DNA of 64,000 nucleotides from Phyllobacterium zundukense (GTDB lineage: Bacteria; Pseudomonadota; Alphaproteobacteria; Rhizobiales; Rhizobiaceae). The stretch lies in assembly GCF_002764115.1 (NCBI RefSeq), contig NZ_CP017943.1:186001-250000 (forward strand), written 5' to 3'. The notes under the pieces are model-generated. The model was not told the DNA's origin, searched no databases, and worked only from the letters and a program-made list of their open reading frames with translations. Shown one piece after another: positions 27,228 through 36,289 of the stretch. A program made the position numbers and the translations under genes. The number at the start of each line of letters is the position of its first letter. Within the stretch, counting starts at the first letter, position 1.

Positions 27228-27635
27228 CACCGTCCGATGCTTGCGGCAATCCGCCGTTCGGAAGCCGATCTCACCGCGCTCAGGCACTGGCGGGAGGAGA
27301 TGGATCGCACCAAGCTCAGTCAGGATGTCGGCGTCGGTGCGGATATTGAGTTCCATCGTGCTGTCGCGACGGCAAGCGGGAACGGCAAAGTCGCCGATTT
27401 CCAGCGCTACCTGTCACTGTTGCTAAGTCAGAGCGTGACGATCGCCCGCAACAATACACTGACGCAACGCGGGCCGGCTCACGTGGATAGCGTCATCAAC
27501 GATCACAGAGACATCTACCACGCCATCAATGCCGGTTCGGCCGCCGACGCGCGTAGCGCCATGCGCCGTCATCTTCTGCTAGCGGCCACCCGGCTTGGCG
27601 TCATCGGGGAGGGTGAAGTGGCGCTCCTGTCGTAG
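27228..27635 (+). pseudogene. FCD ligand-binding domain of a GntR regulator, N-terminus lost
   Basis: The frame carries a nearly complete FCD (FadR C-terminal) domain: HRPMLAAIRRSEADLTALRHW, then DIEFHRAVATASGN (the D-x-x-x-H metal ligands), NDHRDIYHAINAGSAADARSAMRRHLL. The winged-helix DNA-binding domain that should precede it is absent; upstream sequence is unrelated and has no start. I call it a decayed regulator. It is followed directly by an IS110 scrap, which may have caused the truncation. Confidence 0.7.
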
Positions 27636-27654
27636 AATATATGTCTTGGTAAGG

Positions 27655-27830
27655 AACGAGAGCGTCTGTTTCAGCTGCATGGAGCGGCGGCTGACGGAAC
27701 TGTGGTGTTTCGCAAGAAGCTGTTGCGGTCGCAGTTCCGGAAGTTCATGGCGGCCCAGCCGGCATGTATCGTCGCCATGGAGGCGTGCGGCAGTGCTCAT
27801 TACGGGGCTCGAGAGATGGCGCGGCGGACG
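27655..27830 (+). mobile_element. IS110-family transposase fragment
   Basis: About 60 residues of an IS110/IS1111-type (DEDD) transposase: RLFQLHGAAADGTVVFRKKL, then MAAQPACIVAMEACGSAHYGAREM. The VAMEACGSAHYW-like block is diagnostic. The rest of the transposase is missing and the frame degenerates after REMARRTRR. It is a dead remnant. Confidence 0.75.
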
Positions 27831-27897
27831 CGGAGGGCACTGTTGAGCGTGGCGGTGGATGTCGATGACGGAGTTGGCGGGGCACGTCGGCGTTGTC

Positions 27898-27928
27898 CTG
27901 GAGTGCCGGTTAATAACCGGCACTCCAG
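27898..27928. repeat. 31-bp near-perfect palindrome
   Basis: Two exact 15-base complementary arms (CTGGAGTGCCGGTTA and its reverse complement) flank a single A. It starts 16 bases past the ggt stop on the minus strand and lies between that gene and the IS110 scrap. It could act as a terminator hairpin for ggt, although no T-run follows, or be a recombination or insertion relic. Confidence 0.6.
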
Positions 27929-27943
27929 GGTCTGCACACTTCG

Positions 27944-29686
27944 TCAGTAACCGAGCGCCTCGCCCGAGGCGGCGCGGCTGTCGATGGCGCCGTTGTATCG
28001 GGCCCCCCCGCCCTTCTGGATTTGGGCAAGATCTTTGCCGCCGACCAGGATGCCAGCACCATAGCCCCAGATTGGCCAGTTCGGATCGCCCTGCACCTTG
28101 TAGCCCATACCCGTGAGGATCTTCCCTGTGTCGGGCGAGAGCGCGTGCGGCTCCGCATAGACTGCATCCGGCAGCCACTGGTGATGGATGCGCGGCGCGT
28201 CGATCGCTTCCTGTATGTCCATGCCGTGGTCGATGACATTGAGGATCGCTTCCAGCGTGATGGTAATAATGCGTGAACCGCCGGGGCTTCCGATCACCAT
28301 GAAGGGTTTGCCATCCTTGGTGATGATGGTGGGGCTCATCGAGGACAGCGGCGTCTTCTTGGGAGCGATCGCATTGGCCTCGCCCTGCACGAGGCCGAAT
28401 TGGTTTGGTACCCCGGGCTTGGACGTAAAGTCGTCCATCTCGTTGTTGAGCAGAATGCCGGTGCCGGGCGCAACCGCTCCGGTGCCGAAGGAACCATTGA
28501 GCGTATAGGTAACGGCCACGGCATTGCCGTCATTGTCGATGATCGAGAAATGCGTAGTCTCCCTGGGCTCGCCGAGGTCCCTGGGCATCAGGTCCTGCGA
28601 CACGCCGGCGCGGTAGGGATTGATATTGGCACGGATCTCGGCGGCGTAATTCTTGTCCAGCAGGTGATCGACTGGATTTTTGACGAAATCCGGATCGCCC
28701 AGTGCTGAATTGCGGTCGACATAGGCATAGCGCATCGCCTCGGCCATCAGATGGACGGTGTCAGCCGATCCCCAACCGAGGTAGGAGAGCGGATAGCCTT
28801 CCAGTACGTTGAGGATCTCGCAGATGATCACGCCGCCTGAGCTCGGCGGGGGCGATGAGATGATGTCGTAGCCACGGTAGTTGCAGGTGACGGGCTTGAG
28901 CTCGCGTACCTTGTACTGCTCGAAATCTGCTTTAGCGAGGATACCACCTTTGGCGGCACTGGCCTTAACGATGGCGTCGGCAATAGGCCCCTCGTAGAAT
29001 GCGTCCGGCCCTTGCTGGGAGATGGCTTCGAGCGAGGCAGCGAGATCGGGCTGCGCCAGCTTTTCACCGGTCCCATAGGGCTTGCCGTCAGGCTTGAGGT
29101 AGATAGCGGCGGCAGCCGTGTCGCGCTTCAGCCAGTCGGCGCCATCCCTGAAGGAGGCGGCATCCCCTTGATTGAGCACGAACCCGTCACGGGCCAGGCG
29201 AATGCCGGGCTCCATCAGGTCCTGGCGAGCCATTGTGCCATATTTCTCGCGGGCATATTCGAAGCCGGCCACCGAGCCGGGCACACCCACCGCGAGATAG
29301 CCATCCATACTGGCGCCCTTCACGGGATTACCCTTATCGTCGAGATACATGGTCTTGGTCGAGGCGAGCGGCGCGCGCTCCCGGAAATCGATGAAGGTCG
29401 ACTTGCCATCCTTGGTGCGGATGGTCATGAAGCCGCCGCCGCCGATATTGCCGGCCTCGGGCCAGACCACGGCAAGCGTGTAGCCCACGGCAACCGCAGC
29501 ATCGACAGCATTGCCGCCCTTCTTGAGCACGTCGACGCCCGCCTGCGTGGCGAGGTGCTGCGTAGTCACCACCATGCCATGCTCGGCCTCGATGGGCGCG
29601 GGCGAGGCGGCGAAGGCCGGGGTGAGCGGGGCAAAAGCAAGAGCGAGGGCAAGACCGACGGCAATCGTCGAGCGGGCATGAGGCAT
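27944..29686 (-). CDS. ggt: Gamma-glutamyltransferase
   Basis: A 580-residue periplasmic gamma-glutamyltranspeptidase, which cleaves the gamma-glutamyl bond of glutathione and related compounds or transfers it to amino acids. The signal peptide is MPHARSTIAVGLALALAFA ending at FAASPAP. The precursor self-cleaves at T377 in RETTHFSI, giving the large and small subunits. The substrate-binding motifs NNEMDDF and SSMSPTI, and the glycine pair in GSPGGSRI, are present. Length is normal. The gene stands alone between remnants, with a palindrome after its stop. Inference: it may feed glutathione-derived thiols to the cysteine-related operon nearby. Confidence 0.93.
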   Translation of the reverse strand: MPHARSTIAVGLALALAFAPLTPAFAASPAPIEAEHGMVVTTQHLATQAGVDVLKKGGNAVDAAVAVGYTLAVVWPEAGNIGGGGFMTIRTKDGKSTFIDFRERAPLASTKTMYLDDKGNPVKGASMDGYLAVGVPGSVAGFEYAREKYGTMARQDLMEPGIRLARDGFVLNQGDAASFRDGADWLKRDTAAAAIYLKPDGKPYGTGEKLAQPDLAASLEAISQQGPDAFYEGPIADAIVKASAAKGGILAKADFEQYKVRELKPVTCNYRGYDIISSPPPSSGGVIICEILNVLEGYPLSYLGWGSADTVHLMAEAMRYAYVDRNSALGDPDFVKNPVDHLLDKNYAAEIRANINPYRAGVSQDLMPRDLGEPRETTHFSIIDNDGNAVAVTYTLNGSFGTGAVAPGTGILLNNEMDDFTSKPGVPNQFGLVQGEANAIAPKKTPLSSMSPTIITKDGKPFMVIGSPGGSRIITITLEAILNVIDHGMDIQEAIDAPRIHHQWLPDAVYAEPHALSPDTGKILTGMGYKVQGDPNWPIWGYGAGILVGGKDLAQIQKGGGARYNGAIDSRAASGEALGY

Positions 29687-29790
29687 GGGCGTCCTCCCTG
29701 GACTGGTGAAGCCTCTGCAGCGGATCTCTAGCGCCCGCCGCTTGAAGGCTTTGTTACATTAAATAGAATTGTGAACTGGACGTCCTTTAA

Positions 29791-29823
29791 GGGGACTGAG
29801 TAGCAACGGAGCAGAAAACCTAC
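29791..29823. repeat. 33-bp dispersed repeat, copy 2
   Basis: Matches 3631-3663 in the same orientation with three differences. It lies about 100 bases before the ggt start on the other side of that promoter region, in otherwise unassigned DNA. Confidence 0.6.
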
Positions 29824-30237
29824 CCTCCGTTTTAAGGCAAAAAAATCCTAGCGCGGATTGGTCACTTCGTTTAGAGCCACTTTTGAGTGTTTGGAGAGAA
29901 CCACTTTCCCTGACGCCGAGACGTATAATCCAGTCGCTCGACCCGGTCGAGGACCACGGGAAACAGCGGTCTCACGGCGGTTTTGTTGCAACGGCTGAAT
30001 GGGAGCGCAGAAAGGTCTGACACGAGGCCAATCACGCGGCAAGGATTTGGAACTGCTCGGCCAGGGATGGATTCGGACTGAAAGCGAACCTCGCCTGTTG
30101 CTTACGTATCATGTGAACCATTCGATGCCGTTTAGGGGGCAGAACAAGAGCTGTTCAAAATCGTACGCGGCCTTTATCAACCAAAGACAGCTACGGCCGA
30201 TTTGATGGTGATGCCGCCATCGGGGCTTCTGCGCATT
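29824..30237. other. Intergenic, nothing recognised
   Basis: About 400 bases without a recognisable gene or RNA. Possible frames here have no family resemblance and no ribosome site. Confidence 0.5.
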
Positions 30238-30273
30238 TGAAGGTCACAAGTTCAAATCCTGCCCCCGCAACCA
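30238..30273 (+). tRNA. 3' fragment of initiator tRNA-Met (fMet)
   Basis: The 36 bases ending GCCCCCGCAACCA, with the T-loop GTTCAAATC and the preceding TGAAGGTC, match the 3' third of an alphaproteobacterial initiator tRNA-Met. The encoded CCA end and a terminator hairpin follow, as in a real tRNA gene. The 5' two-thirds, including the anticodon arm, are absent, and two T-stem pairs are broken. This is a partial copy, not a working tRNA. Such 3' tRNA copies are typical attachment-site scars left by integrative elements. Confidence 0.75.
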
Positions 30274-30279
30274 ATATAC

Positions 30280-30314
30280 AAAAAACCCGGGGCCAAACGG
30301 TTACCGGTTTTTTT
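30280..30314 (+). terminator. Terminator after the tRNA fragment
   Basis: AAAAAACCCGG and CCGGTTTTTTT form a stem with one bulge around a loop of about 14 bases, ending in a run of seven T residues. It lies seven bases after the CCA end and probably came along with the tRNA 3' end. Confidence 0.65.
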
Positions 30315-30442
30315 GTTTGCCCGGCATTCCTTGCAGCAAGCCGCTCTCAACAAAATCAATAGCTTAGTTTCGCAGGTTCAAATCAGGTCGCCTCCTTTCG
30401 ATCATTGCCGGAGCCGCTGCCGATGACAACAGCCGCCGATCG

Positions 30443-30783
30443 GTGATGATCGCTTGCCTGTCTTTGATCGCGCTCGCCTCCGTCGTGCTGGCGCTTTCCG
30501 CCGGCGTTGGCTTTGTCAGTCCCTGGTTGATCCTTGGGCTGGGTTTTGAAGCTGGAAGTGGGTTCGAGCTGAATGATCCCGCCTGGAACGCCTCCGTGGG
30601 CGACATCCTCGATAAACGAGATATCCCGCGCGGTGACGCTGATGTCGGTTGGATACGACATGACGCGCAACATAGGACCGACCTTGGGCGGGGCAACCCT
30701 GGCTTTCCGCGGCCCGTTGGCCGCCTCGCCTATTGGGGCGAGGATCAGCTTGATGATCGGTGTAGACACAAGTGGCTCTTCCA
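30443..30783 (+). pseudogene. Frameshifted MFS transporter remnant
   Basis: Two adjacent frames together read as the middle of an MFS_3 (EntS-like) exporter. First comes LNDPAWNASVGDILDKRDIP, then after a frame change near 30625 AVTLMSVGYDMTRNIGPTLGGATLAFRGPLAA. The known pattern is PAWQASV..D.VPREDLPAAVTLNSVGFN..RSVGPAIGG. Membrane-type sequence (ALASVVLALSAGVGFV) precedes it. Both termini are missing, so this is a decayed gene. Confidence 0.6.
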
Positions 30784-30820
30784 AAAATTTGGAAAGCGGA
30801 ACTTACGAAGGGGCCAATCC
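30771..30820 (+). promoter_or_regulatory. Candidate MocR site upstream of mocC
   Basis: The segment aligns without gaps to 42533-42581 upstream of mocD (about 35 of 49 positions by eye), best at the core ACGAAGGGGCCAATC. A shorter match, GAAGGAACCAAT, overlaps the mocR start. Shared sequence before separate moc transcripts suggests a common regulator site. Confidence 0.45.
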
Positions 30821-30928
30821 TCCGCTAGATGTTTCATCAATATTTGAGACGCGGGGGTTGCTTCTTCGGAGCACCTCACCTGGATCAAAGCACCTCAGTA
30901 CCGCACCATTCGAAAAGGAAGCTCTTTA

Positions 30929-31840
30929 ATGTCTGTCAAGATTGCCATCAACCCGATCACCTGGACGAACGACGACGTGCCGGAACTTGGTGGTGACACG
31001 CCGCTTGAACAGTGCCTCTCCGAAATGCGCCAGGCGGGGTACGCCGGGACCGAGTTGGGCGGAAAATACCCGCGCCAGAGCGCAGCATTGAAGGGGATGC
31101 TCGCGCCTTATGGGCTTGAACTCGCCTCTGGCTGGTGGGACGGCCACCTCTACGAGCGGGGTGTGGAGGCAGAGTTTGAGGCTATCCTGGCGCATCTGAC
31201 GCTGCTTAGGGATCTCGGTGCGAGGCATGTCGTTTACGCCGACACCTCAATGGGTCGCCATGACGGCATTTGGCAGCCCATTTCGAAACGCCCGCGGCTT
31301 AGAGATGAGGAATGGGAAGGATATGGCCGCAAGCTCACCGACCTTGCAGAACGCATGGCGGAATTCGGCGTCGGCTTGGCCTTCCACCACCATATGGGCA
31401 CCATCGTCGAGACAGATGAGGAGATTGACCGGCTTATGTCCGTGACGGGAGAACGCGTTGGTCTCCTGTTCGACAGCGGTCACAGTGCCTTCAGCGGCGG
31501 GGATCCGGTGGCTCTCGTTGTCCGCCATGCCAAACGCATCGTCCACGTGCATTGTAAGGATGTGCGCGTTGATGTTCTTCGCGCAGCCCGTGAACGGGAC
31601 GTCAGCTTCATGGACGCCGTTCTGGAGGGCATCTTCACCGTTCCAGGCGATGGCGGTGTGGATTTTCCCACTATCCTGAAAACTCTCGCCAAAACCGGCT
31701 ATGGCGGCTGGCTCGTTGTAGAAGCAGAGCAGGATCCAAAGAAGGCCAACCCGCTGACCTATGCAAAGATGGGTCACGAAAACCTGGCGCGCATGGCTGC
31801 GGCGGCCGGCTTCCGCTTAGCTTCGGCACACGAAGATTGA
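30929..31840 (+). CDS. mocC: Inosose dehydratase-like rhizopine catabolism protein (MocC/IolE family)
   Basis: A 303-residue TIM-barrel protein of the sugar isomerase/epimerase (AP endonuclease 2-like) superfamily, close to myo-inosose-2 dehydratase (IolE). It starts VKIAINPITWTNDDVPELGGDTP, and has GYAGTELGGKYPR, LAFHHHMGTIVET, LLFDSGHSAFSGGDP and IVHVHCKDVR, which supply the metal ligands. IolE removes water from keto-inositol. MocC is its homologue in rhizopine catabolism loci. It is preceded by a segment shared with the mocD promoter and followed by a hairpin. Whether it handles inosose or an aminated keto-inositol cannot be read from sequence. Confidence 0.85.
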   Translation: MSVKIAINPITWTNDDVPELGGDTPLEQCLSEMRQAGYAGTELGGKYPRQSAALKGMLAPYGLELASGWWDGHLYERGVEAEFEAILAHLTLLRDLGARHVVYADTSMGRHDGIWQPISKRPRLRDEEWEGYGRKLTDLAERMAEFGVGLAFHHHMGTIVETDEEIDRLMSVTGERVGLLFDSGHSAFSGGDPVALVVRHAKRIVHVHCKDVRVDVLRAARERDVSFMDAVLEGIFTVPGDGGVDFPTILKTLAKTGYGGWLVVEAEQDPKKANPLTYAKMGHENLARMAAAAGFRLASAHED

Positions 31841-31903
31841 CGCGAATGACAGCGGCATAAAGTTCAACCCGCAGCGGCTTAATCCTCCCAAGGCGGCGGG
31901 TCG

Positions 31904-31933
31904 GGGGCGACACGTTACGGAGCGTGTCGCCCC
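31904..31933 (+). terminator. Hairpin after mocC
   Basis: GGGGCGACACG and CGTGTCGCCCC form a perfect 11-base stem with an eight-base loop, 64 bases past the mocC stop. No T-run follows, so it is a terminator-like stem of uncertain efficiency. Confidence 0.5.
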
Positions 31934-32251
31934 ATCAAACTTGGAAACGTCACGTGGGGAGAAGCAGTCGGATGTTCGTCAATATCACCCACGCACTGGG
32001 CCCGACGTGGGTCCTGCTCGTCTTACCCTGATAGGAGTGATTGTGGCTTGCGCGTCGATGGTCCTCGCCCGATCAAAAGCGGCCGCCTGGAGGAAAGATC
32101 GGGCATCGACACTCGCAGAGCTTTTTGAAGCCCCTGGCATGAAACAGCTCGATCCACCCGCTACCGGCATTGCGGCAGCATTGGAGTTTTAGCGAAACGA
32201 GACGGAGCGTGGCCGGCCGTGACCGGACCTGCGCGAACAGGAGGAAGCCTC
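31934..32251. other. Intergenic, nothing recognised
   Basis: An open frame of 83 codons exists on the plus strand, but its translation is unrecognised and no ribosome site is seen. Promoter elements for the dehydrogenase and ABC genes may lie here. Confidence 0.4.
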
Positions 32252-33313
32252 ATGGACTCAGTGCGCTGGGGAATTATTGGTACGGCCGCAATCGCCGTGG
32301 ACAAGGTTATTCCGTCGATGGTGGGCGCGGAAGGGCTGGAGGTGGTGGCGGTCGCCTCCCGCGATGCGGACAAAGCGCGGGCCGTAGCAACCCGTTTCGG
32401 AATAGGACGGAGCTACGGATCGTACGATGAGATACTCGCAGATCCGGAAATCGAGGCCGTTTATATCCCCCTGCCGAACCACCTCCATGTGCAATGGGCG
32501 ATCCGAGCGGCCGAAGCGGGCAAGCATGTTCTATGCGAGAAGCCGTTGGCTTTGGACGTCCAAGAGCTGAGCCGCCTAATCGAGTGCAGGGACCGAACGG
32601 GCCGGCGAATCCAGGAGGCGGTGATGATCCGGGCGCATCCGCAGTGGGAAGAAATTCTCGGCATCGTCGATTCCGGCGAGATCGGTGAAGTGCGCGCGGT
32701 GCAGGGAGTGTTTACCGAAATCAATCTCGATCCCAAGAGCATCGTGAACAATGCCTCGATCGGCGGCGGGGCGCTCTACGATCTCGGCGTTTACCCGATC
32801 GCTGCAGCCCGGATGGTCTTCGGTGCCGAGCCGGAACGCGTTTTTGCCGTCAGCGAATTCGACCCGGTTTTCGGTATCGACAGACTGACGAGCGCCGTCC
32901 TACTTTTCCCAGGGGGACATCAGGCTACCCTTATGGTCTCCACCCAACTCGCACTGCGCCACAATGTCGAGATCTTTGGCACCCGGAAGTCGATCAGCCT
33001 CAGCAATCCGTTCAACCCCGCGCCGGATGACCACTGCAGGATCGTGTTGGACGATGGCAGCAAGCTCGCGGCGGCCGCAGCCGAGACGAGGCTGGTCGCC
33101 CCGGCCGATCAATATCGCCTTCAGGCGGAGCGGTTCAGCGCAGCGATACGTTCCGGGGGCTCTTTGCCGATCGAACTCGAATGGTCGCTGGGAAGCATGG
33201 AGGTGCTCAATGCGATCCAACGTTCGGCTGAAAGCGGCAACTGGGAGTCCGTCGAGCGGACCCGTCCACGAACGCCACAGCGGGCAGATGGGGTTGCGCT
33301 GACCTGGACCTGA
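32252..33313 (+). CDS. Gfo/Idh/MocA-family NAD(P)-dependent dehydrogenase
   Basis: A 353-residue oxidoreductase. The Rossmann start VRWGIIGTAAIAVDKVIPSM carries GxxxxA instead of the perfect GxGxxG. The family motif HVLCEKPLALD (EKP, cofactor and substrate contact) is near residue 95, and the C-terminal substrate domain contains GGGALYDLGVYPI with the conserved D-x-G-x-H/Y-type pattern, here ending VYPI. The start at 32252 follows AGGAGG. It is the first gene before the sugar ABC ATPase and permease. Likely role: oxidation of an inositol or other polyol delivered by that importer. It is distinct from the mocA-like gene at 38626-39567. Confidence 0.85.
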   Translation: MDSVRWGIIGTAAIAVDKVIPSMVGAEGLEVVAVASRDADKARAVATRFGIGRSYGSYDEILADPEIEAVYIPLPNHLHVQWAIRAAEAGKHVLCEKPLALDVQELSRLIECRDRTGRRIQEAVMIRAHPQWEEILGIVDSGEIGEVRAVQGVFTEINLDPKSIVNNASIGGGALYDLGVYPIAAARMVFGAEPERVFAVSEFDPVFGIDRLTSAVLLFPGGHQATLMVSTQLALRHNVEIFGTRKSISLSNPFNPAPDDHCRIVLDDGSKLAAAAAETRLVAPADQYRLQAERFSAAIRSGGSLPIELEWSLGSMEVLNAIQRSAESGNWESVERTRPRTPQRADGVALTWT

Positions 33314-33495
33314 TGGATGCGTTTCACGAATGGCCGCCTTGGGGACGTGCTGTTCCTGCAGCCAACTAAGACATGCCGATAGCAGCGATCCGGCCCGACG
33401 GCGCGAGGAGCAAATAAGCCGGCAATTCTGGAGAGAAGTCACGTGCCGATGAGAGTGGAGGATCGGCCAATCCCGCAAAATAGGGAGGCGATGAG

Positions 33496-35037
33496 ATGAC
33501 GGTTAGTCCGAGTACGATGGCTGCGGTGCGTTTAAGCGGTGCGGTCCCGAAGGCGGAGTATTTGCTTACGGTCGAGGGCGTTCGCAAGGAGTTTCCCGGT
33601 GTGGTGGCGCTTGACGACGTGTCGTTCCGGCTGAAGCGGGGCACGGTGCATGCGCTGGTGGGCGAGAACGGCGCCGGCAAGTCGACGCTGATGAAGATTC
33701 TGGCCGGCATCTACACCCCCGACAAGGGCGACGTGAAGTTCAAGGGCGTCGATATCCAGCTGAAATCACCCCTGGATGCACTCGAAAACGGCATCGCGAT
33801 GATCCATCAAGAACTCAACCTGATGCCCTTGATGACGGTCGCCGAAAATATCTGGATCCGCCGCGAACCCCTGACCCGCTTCGGTTTCGTCGATCACGGC
33901 GAAATGAACCGGAAGACGGCAGACCTGTTCAAGCGCCTGAACATCGCGCTCGACCCGCAGTCGGAAGTGCGCGACCTGTCGATCGCCAACCGGCAGATGG
34001 TCGAGATCGCCAAGGCGGTTTCATACGAATCCGACGTGCTGATCATGGACGAGCCCACATCGGCACTCACCGAGCGCGAAGTCTCCCATCTCTTTACCAT
34101 TATTCGCGACCTGCGCTCGCAGGGCATCGGCATCGTCTACATCACCCACAAGATGAACGAACTGTTCGAGATCGCCGATGAATTTTCGGTGTTCCGCGAC
34201 GGCAAGTATATCGGTACGCACGCATCCACGGATGCGACCCGCGACGACATCATCAAGATGATGGTCGGCCGCGAGATCACGCAGATGTTCCCGAAGGAAG
34301 AGGTTCCGATCGGTGACGTCGTCCTGTCGGTGAAGGACCTCTGTCTGAAAGATGTCTTCCACGATGTTTCCTTCGATGTTCGCGCCGGGGAGATCCTCGG
34401 CGTTGCCGGCCTGGTCGGCTCCGGCCGCTCGAACGTTGCCGAGACCCTGTTCGGTGTCACGCCGGCCACGTTCGGTTCGATCCGGATCAACGGCAAGCCG
34501 GTCACAATCGCCTCGCCGACGGAAGCGATCAGACACCGCATGGCGTTCCTGACCGAGGACCGCAAGGACACCGGCTGCCTGCTGATCCTCGACGTGCTCG
34601 AAAACATGCAGATCGCCGTGCTGCAGGACAAGTTCGTCAATATGGGCTTTGTCGAACAGAAGGCCCTGTCAGCGCAATGCGAAGAGATGGCCCGTAAGCT
34701 CAGGGTGAAGACGCCGAACCTCGCCGAGCGCATCGAGAACCTGTCCGGCGGCAATCAGCAGAAGGCGCTGATCGGCCGCTGGCTGTTGACCGAGCCTCGG
34801 ATACTGATCCTCGACGAGCCAACGCGCGGCATCGACGTCGGTGCCAAGGCGGAAATTCACCGTCTGGTCACCGAACTCGCGCGCGACGGTGTCGCGGTCA
34901 TCATGATTTCGTCGGAAATGCCGGAGGTTCTTGGCATGAGCGATCGCGTCATGGTCATGCACGAAGGCCGGGTGACCGGCTTCCTCAATCGGGCGGAAGC
35001 GACCCAGGTCAAGGTGATGGAGCTTGCGGCGCGCTGA
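33496..35037 (+). CDS. Sugar ABC importer ATPase, RbsA/XylG type
   Basis: A 513-residue protein with two ABC domains, the ribose/inositol class. Domain 1 has Walker [10 protein letters not shown] near residue 57 and DEPTSALTE near 178. Domain 2 has a deviating Walker A region (GLVGSGRSN near 305), the signature LSGGNQQK near 415 and [13 protein letters not shown] near 435. Asymmetric domains are normal in this family. GGGAGG precedes the ATG. The permease follows after 34 bases. The matching binding protein is probably mocB at 39913-40842, now separated by several kilobases of remnants. Confidence 0.92.
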   Translation: MTVSPSTMAAVRLSGAVPKAEYLLTVEGVRKEFPGVVALDDVSFRLKRGTVHALVGENGAGKSTLMKILAGIYTPDKGDVKFKGVDIQLKSPLDALENGIAMIHQELNLMPLMTVAENIWIRREPLTRFGFVDHGEMNRKTADLFKRLNIALDPQSEVRDLSIANRQMVEIAKAVSYESDVLIMDEPTSALTEREVSHLFTIIRDLRSQGIGIVYITHKMNELFEIADEFSVFRDGKYIGTHASTDATRDDIIKMMVGREITQMFPKEEVPIGDVVLSVKDLCLKDVFHDVSFDVRAGEILGVAGLVGSGRSNVAETLFGVTPATFGSIRINGKPVTIASPTEAIRHRMAFLTEDRKDTGCLLILDVLENMQIAVLQDKFVNMGFVEQKALSAQCEEMARKLRVKTPNLAERIENLSGGNQQKALIGRWLLTEPRILILDEPTRGIDVGAKAEIHRLVTELARDGVAVIMISSEMPEVLGMSDRVMVMHEGRVTGFLNRAEATQVKVMELAAR

Positions 35038-35071
35038 CGGCAAAAAATGTCAACCATAGGGAGGAGACAGC

Positions 35072-36097
35072 ATGGATACCAATGTCGCGGCACAGGGCGC
35101 AAGCCCGCCGCTTGCCAAGTCGGGGCGGCGCATGCCGGCCGAATTCAATATTTTCCTGGTGCTGGTCGTCATCGCGCTGGTCTATGAGGTGCTCGGCTGG
35201 ATCTTTATCGGCCAGAGCTTTCTGATGAACCAGCAGCGCCTGACGATCATGATCCTGCAGGTATCGGTGATCGGGATCATTGCCGTCGGCGTCACCCAGG
35301 TGATCATCACCGGCGGTATCGACCTGTCCTCCGGCTCCGTCGTGGGCATGACGGCGATGATTGCCGCCAGCGTGGCGCAGGCATCGAGCTGGCCGCGGGC
35401 GCTCTATCCGTCGCTGACGGATCTGCCTGCGGTCGTGCCGATCATGCTCTGCCTGGGGATCGGGCTGTTGGCCGGCTTCGTGAATGGCCAGTTGATCGCC
35501 CGAACGAAGATTCCGCCGTTTATCGCCACGCTGGGCATGATGGTTTCGGCCCGCGGCGTTTCCAAGTGGTACACGAAGGGCCAGCCGATCTCCGGGCTGA
35601 CGGACCAGTTCAATTTCATCGGCACGGGCATCTGGCCGGTCGTCGTCTTCCTCGTCGTGGCGCTAGTCTTCCACATTGGCCTGCGCTATACCCGCTACGG
35701 CAAGTTCACCTATGCGATCGGCGCCAACGTCCAGGCGGCCCGCATCTCCGGTATCAATGTCGAGGCGCATCTGGTCAAGGTCTATGCGATCGCCGGCATG
35801 CTGGCAGGGCTCGCCGGCGCCGTCACGGCGGCCCGCGCCCAGACGGCGCAGGCCGGCATGGGCGTGATGTATGAACTCGACGCAATCGCCGCCGCCGTTA
35901 TCGGCGGCACATCGCTCACCGGCGGCGCCGGCCGCATCACAGGCACCGTCATCGGCACCATCATCCTCGGCGTCATGACCTCCGGCTTCACCTTCCTGCG
36001 CGTCGACGCCTACTACCAGGAAGTCGTCAAGGGCCTCATCATCATCGCCGCCGTCGTCATCGACGTCTATCGGCAGAAGGGACGGAAGAGGGCATAG
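35072..36097 (+). CDS. Sugar ABC importer permease, RbsC type
   Basis: A 341-residue membrane protein of the branched/ribose permease family with about nine hydrophobic helices. VTQVIITGGIDLSSGSVVGMTAMIAA, IPPFIATLGMM and YAIGANVQAARISGINVEAHLVK are diagnostic of RbsC-like proteins; the last is the cytoplasmic coupling loop. GGGAGGAG lies before the start. It completes the membrane part of an importer with the upstream ATPase. In this locus the likely substrates are inositol derivatives or rhizopine, judged by the neighbours. Confidence 0.92.
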   Translation: MDTNVAAQGASPPLAKSGRRMPAEFNIFLVLVVIALVYEVLGWIFIGQSFLMNQQRLTIMILQVSVIGIIAVGVTQVIITGGIDLSSGSVVGMTAMIAASVAQASSWPRALYPSLTDLPAVVPIMLCLGIGLLAGFVNGQLIARTKIPPFIATLGMMVSARGVSKWYTKGQPISGLTDQFNFIGTGIWPVVVFLVVALVFHIGLRYTRYGKFTYAIGANVQAARISGINVEAHLVKVYAIAGMLAGLAGAVTAARAQTAQAGMGVMYELDAIAAAVIGGTSLTGGAGRITGTVIGTIILGVMTSGFTFLRVDAYYQEVVKGLIIIAAVVIDVYRQKGRKRA

Positions 36098-36128
36098 GTA
36101 GGGCGGGAAGAACCTACATTAGCACCAG

Positions 36129-36152
36129 CCGGGGCGTTTTCGTGCGCCCCGG
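36129..36152 (+). terminator. Hairpin after the sugar permease
   Basis: CCGGGGCG and CGCCCCGG form a perfect eight-base stem with an eight-base loop, 32 bases past the permease stop. TTCATCC follows instead of a T-run. Confidence 0.5.
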
Positions 36153-36289
36153 TTCATCCGCTTCAAAACGTAACGAGGCGATTTTCCATACCCGGCTTTT
36201 GGCGCGCGCGGAAAAGGTGGTTTTCTGTTCGTTCCAATGCAACTGGCGTTGAACATTTTGGCCTCCCAGATCGAAAAATGCCTTCTCTT

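Noticed and set aside
30180..30273. Complete tRNA gene
   Set aside because: Only the 3' third of an initiator tRNA is present. No matching acceptor 5' strand, D-arm or anticodon arm is found upstream, and two T-stem pairs are broken.
30383..30784. 133-codon minus-strand frame
   Set aside because: The plus strand carries recognisable MFS transporter blocks across a frameshift, so the minus frame is a shadow.
31941..32192. 83-codon open frame between mocC and the dehydrogenase
   Set aside because: The translation is not recognisable, no ribosome site is visible, and the opposite strand is equally open.
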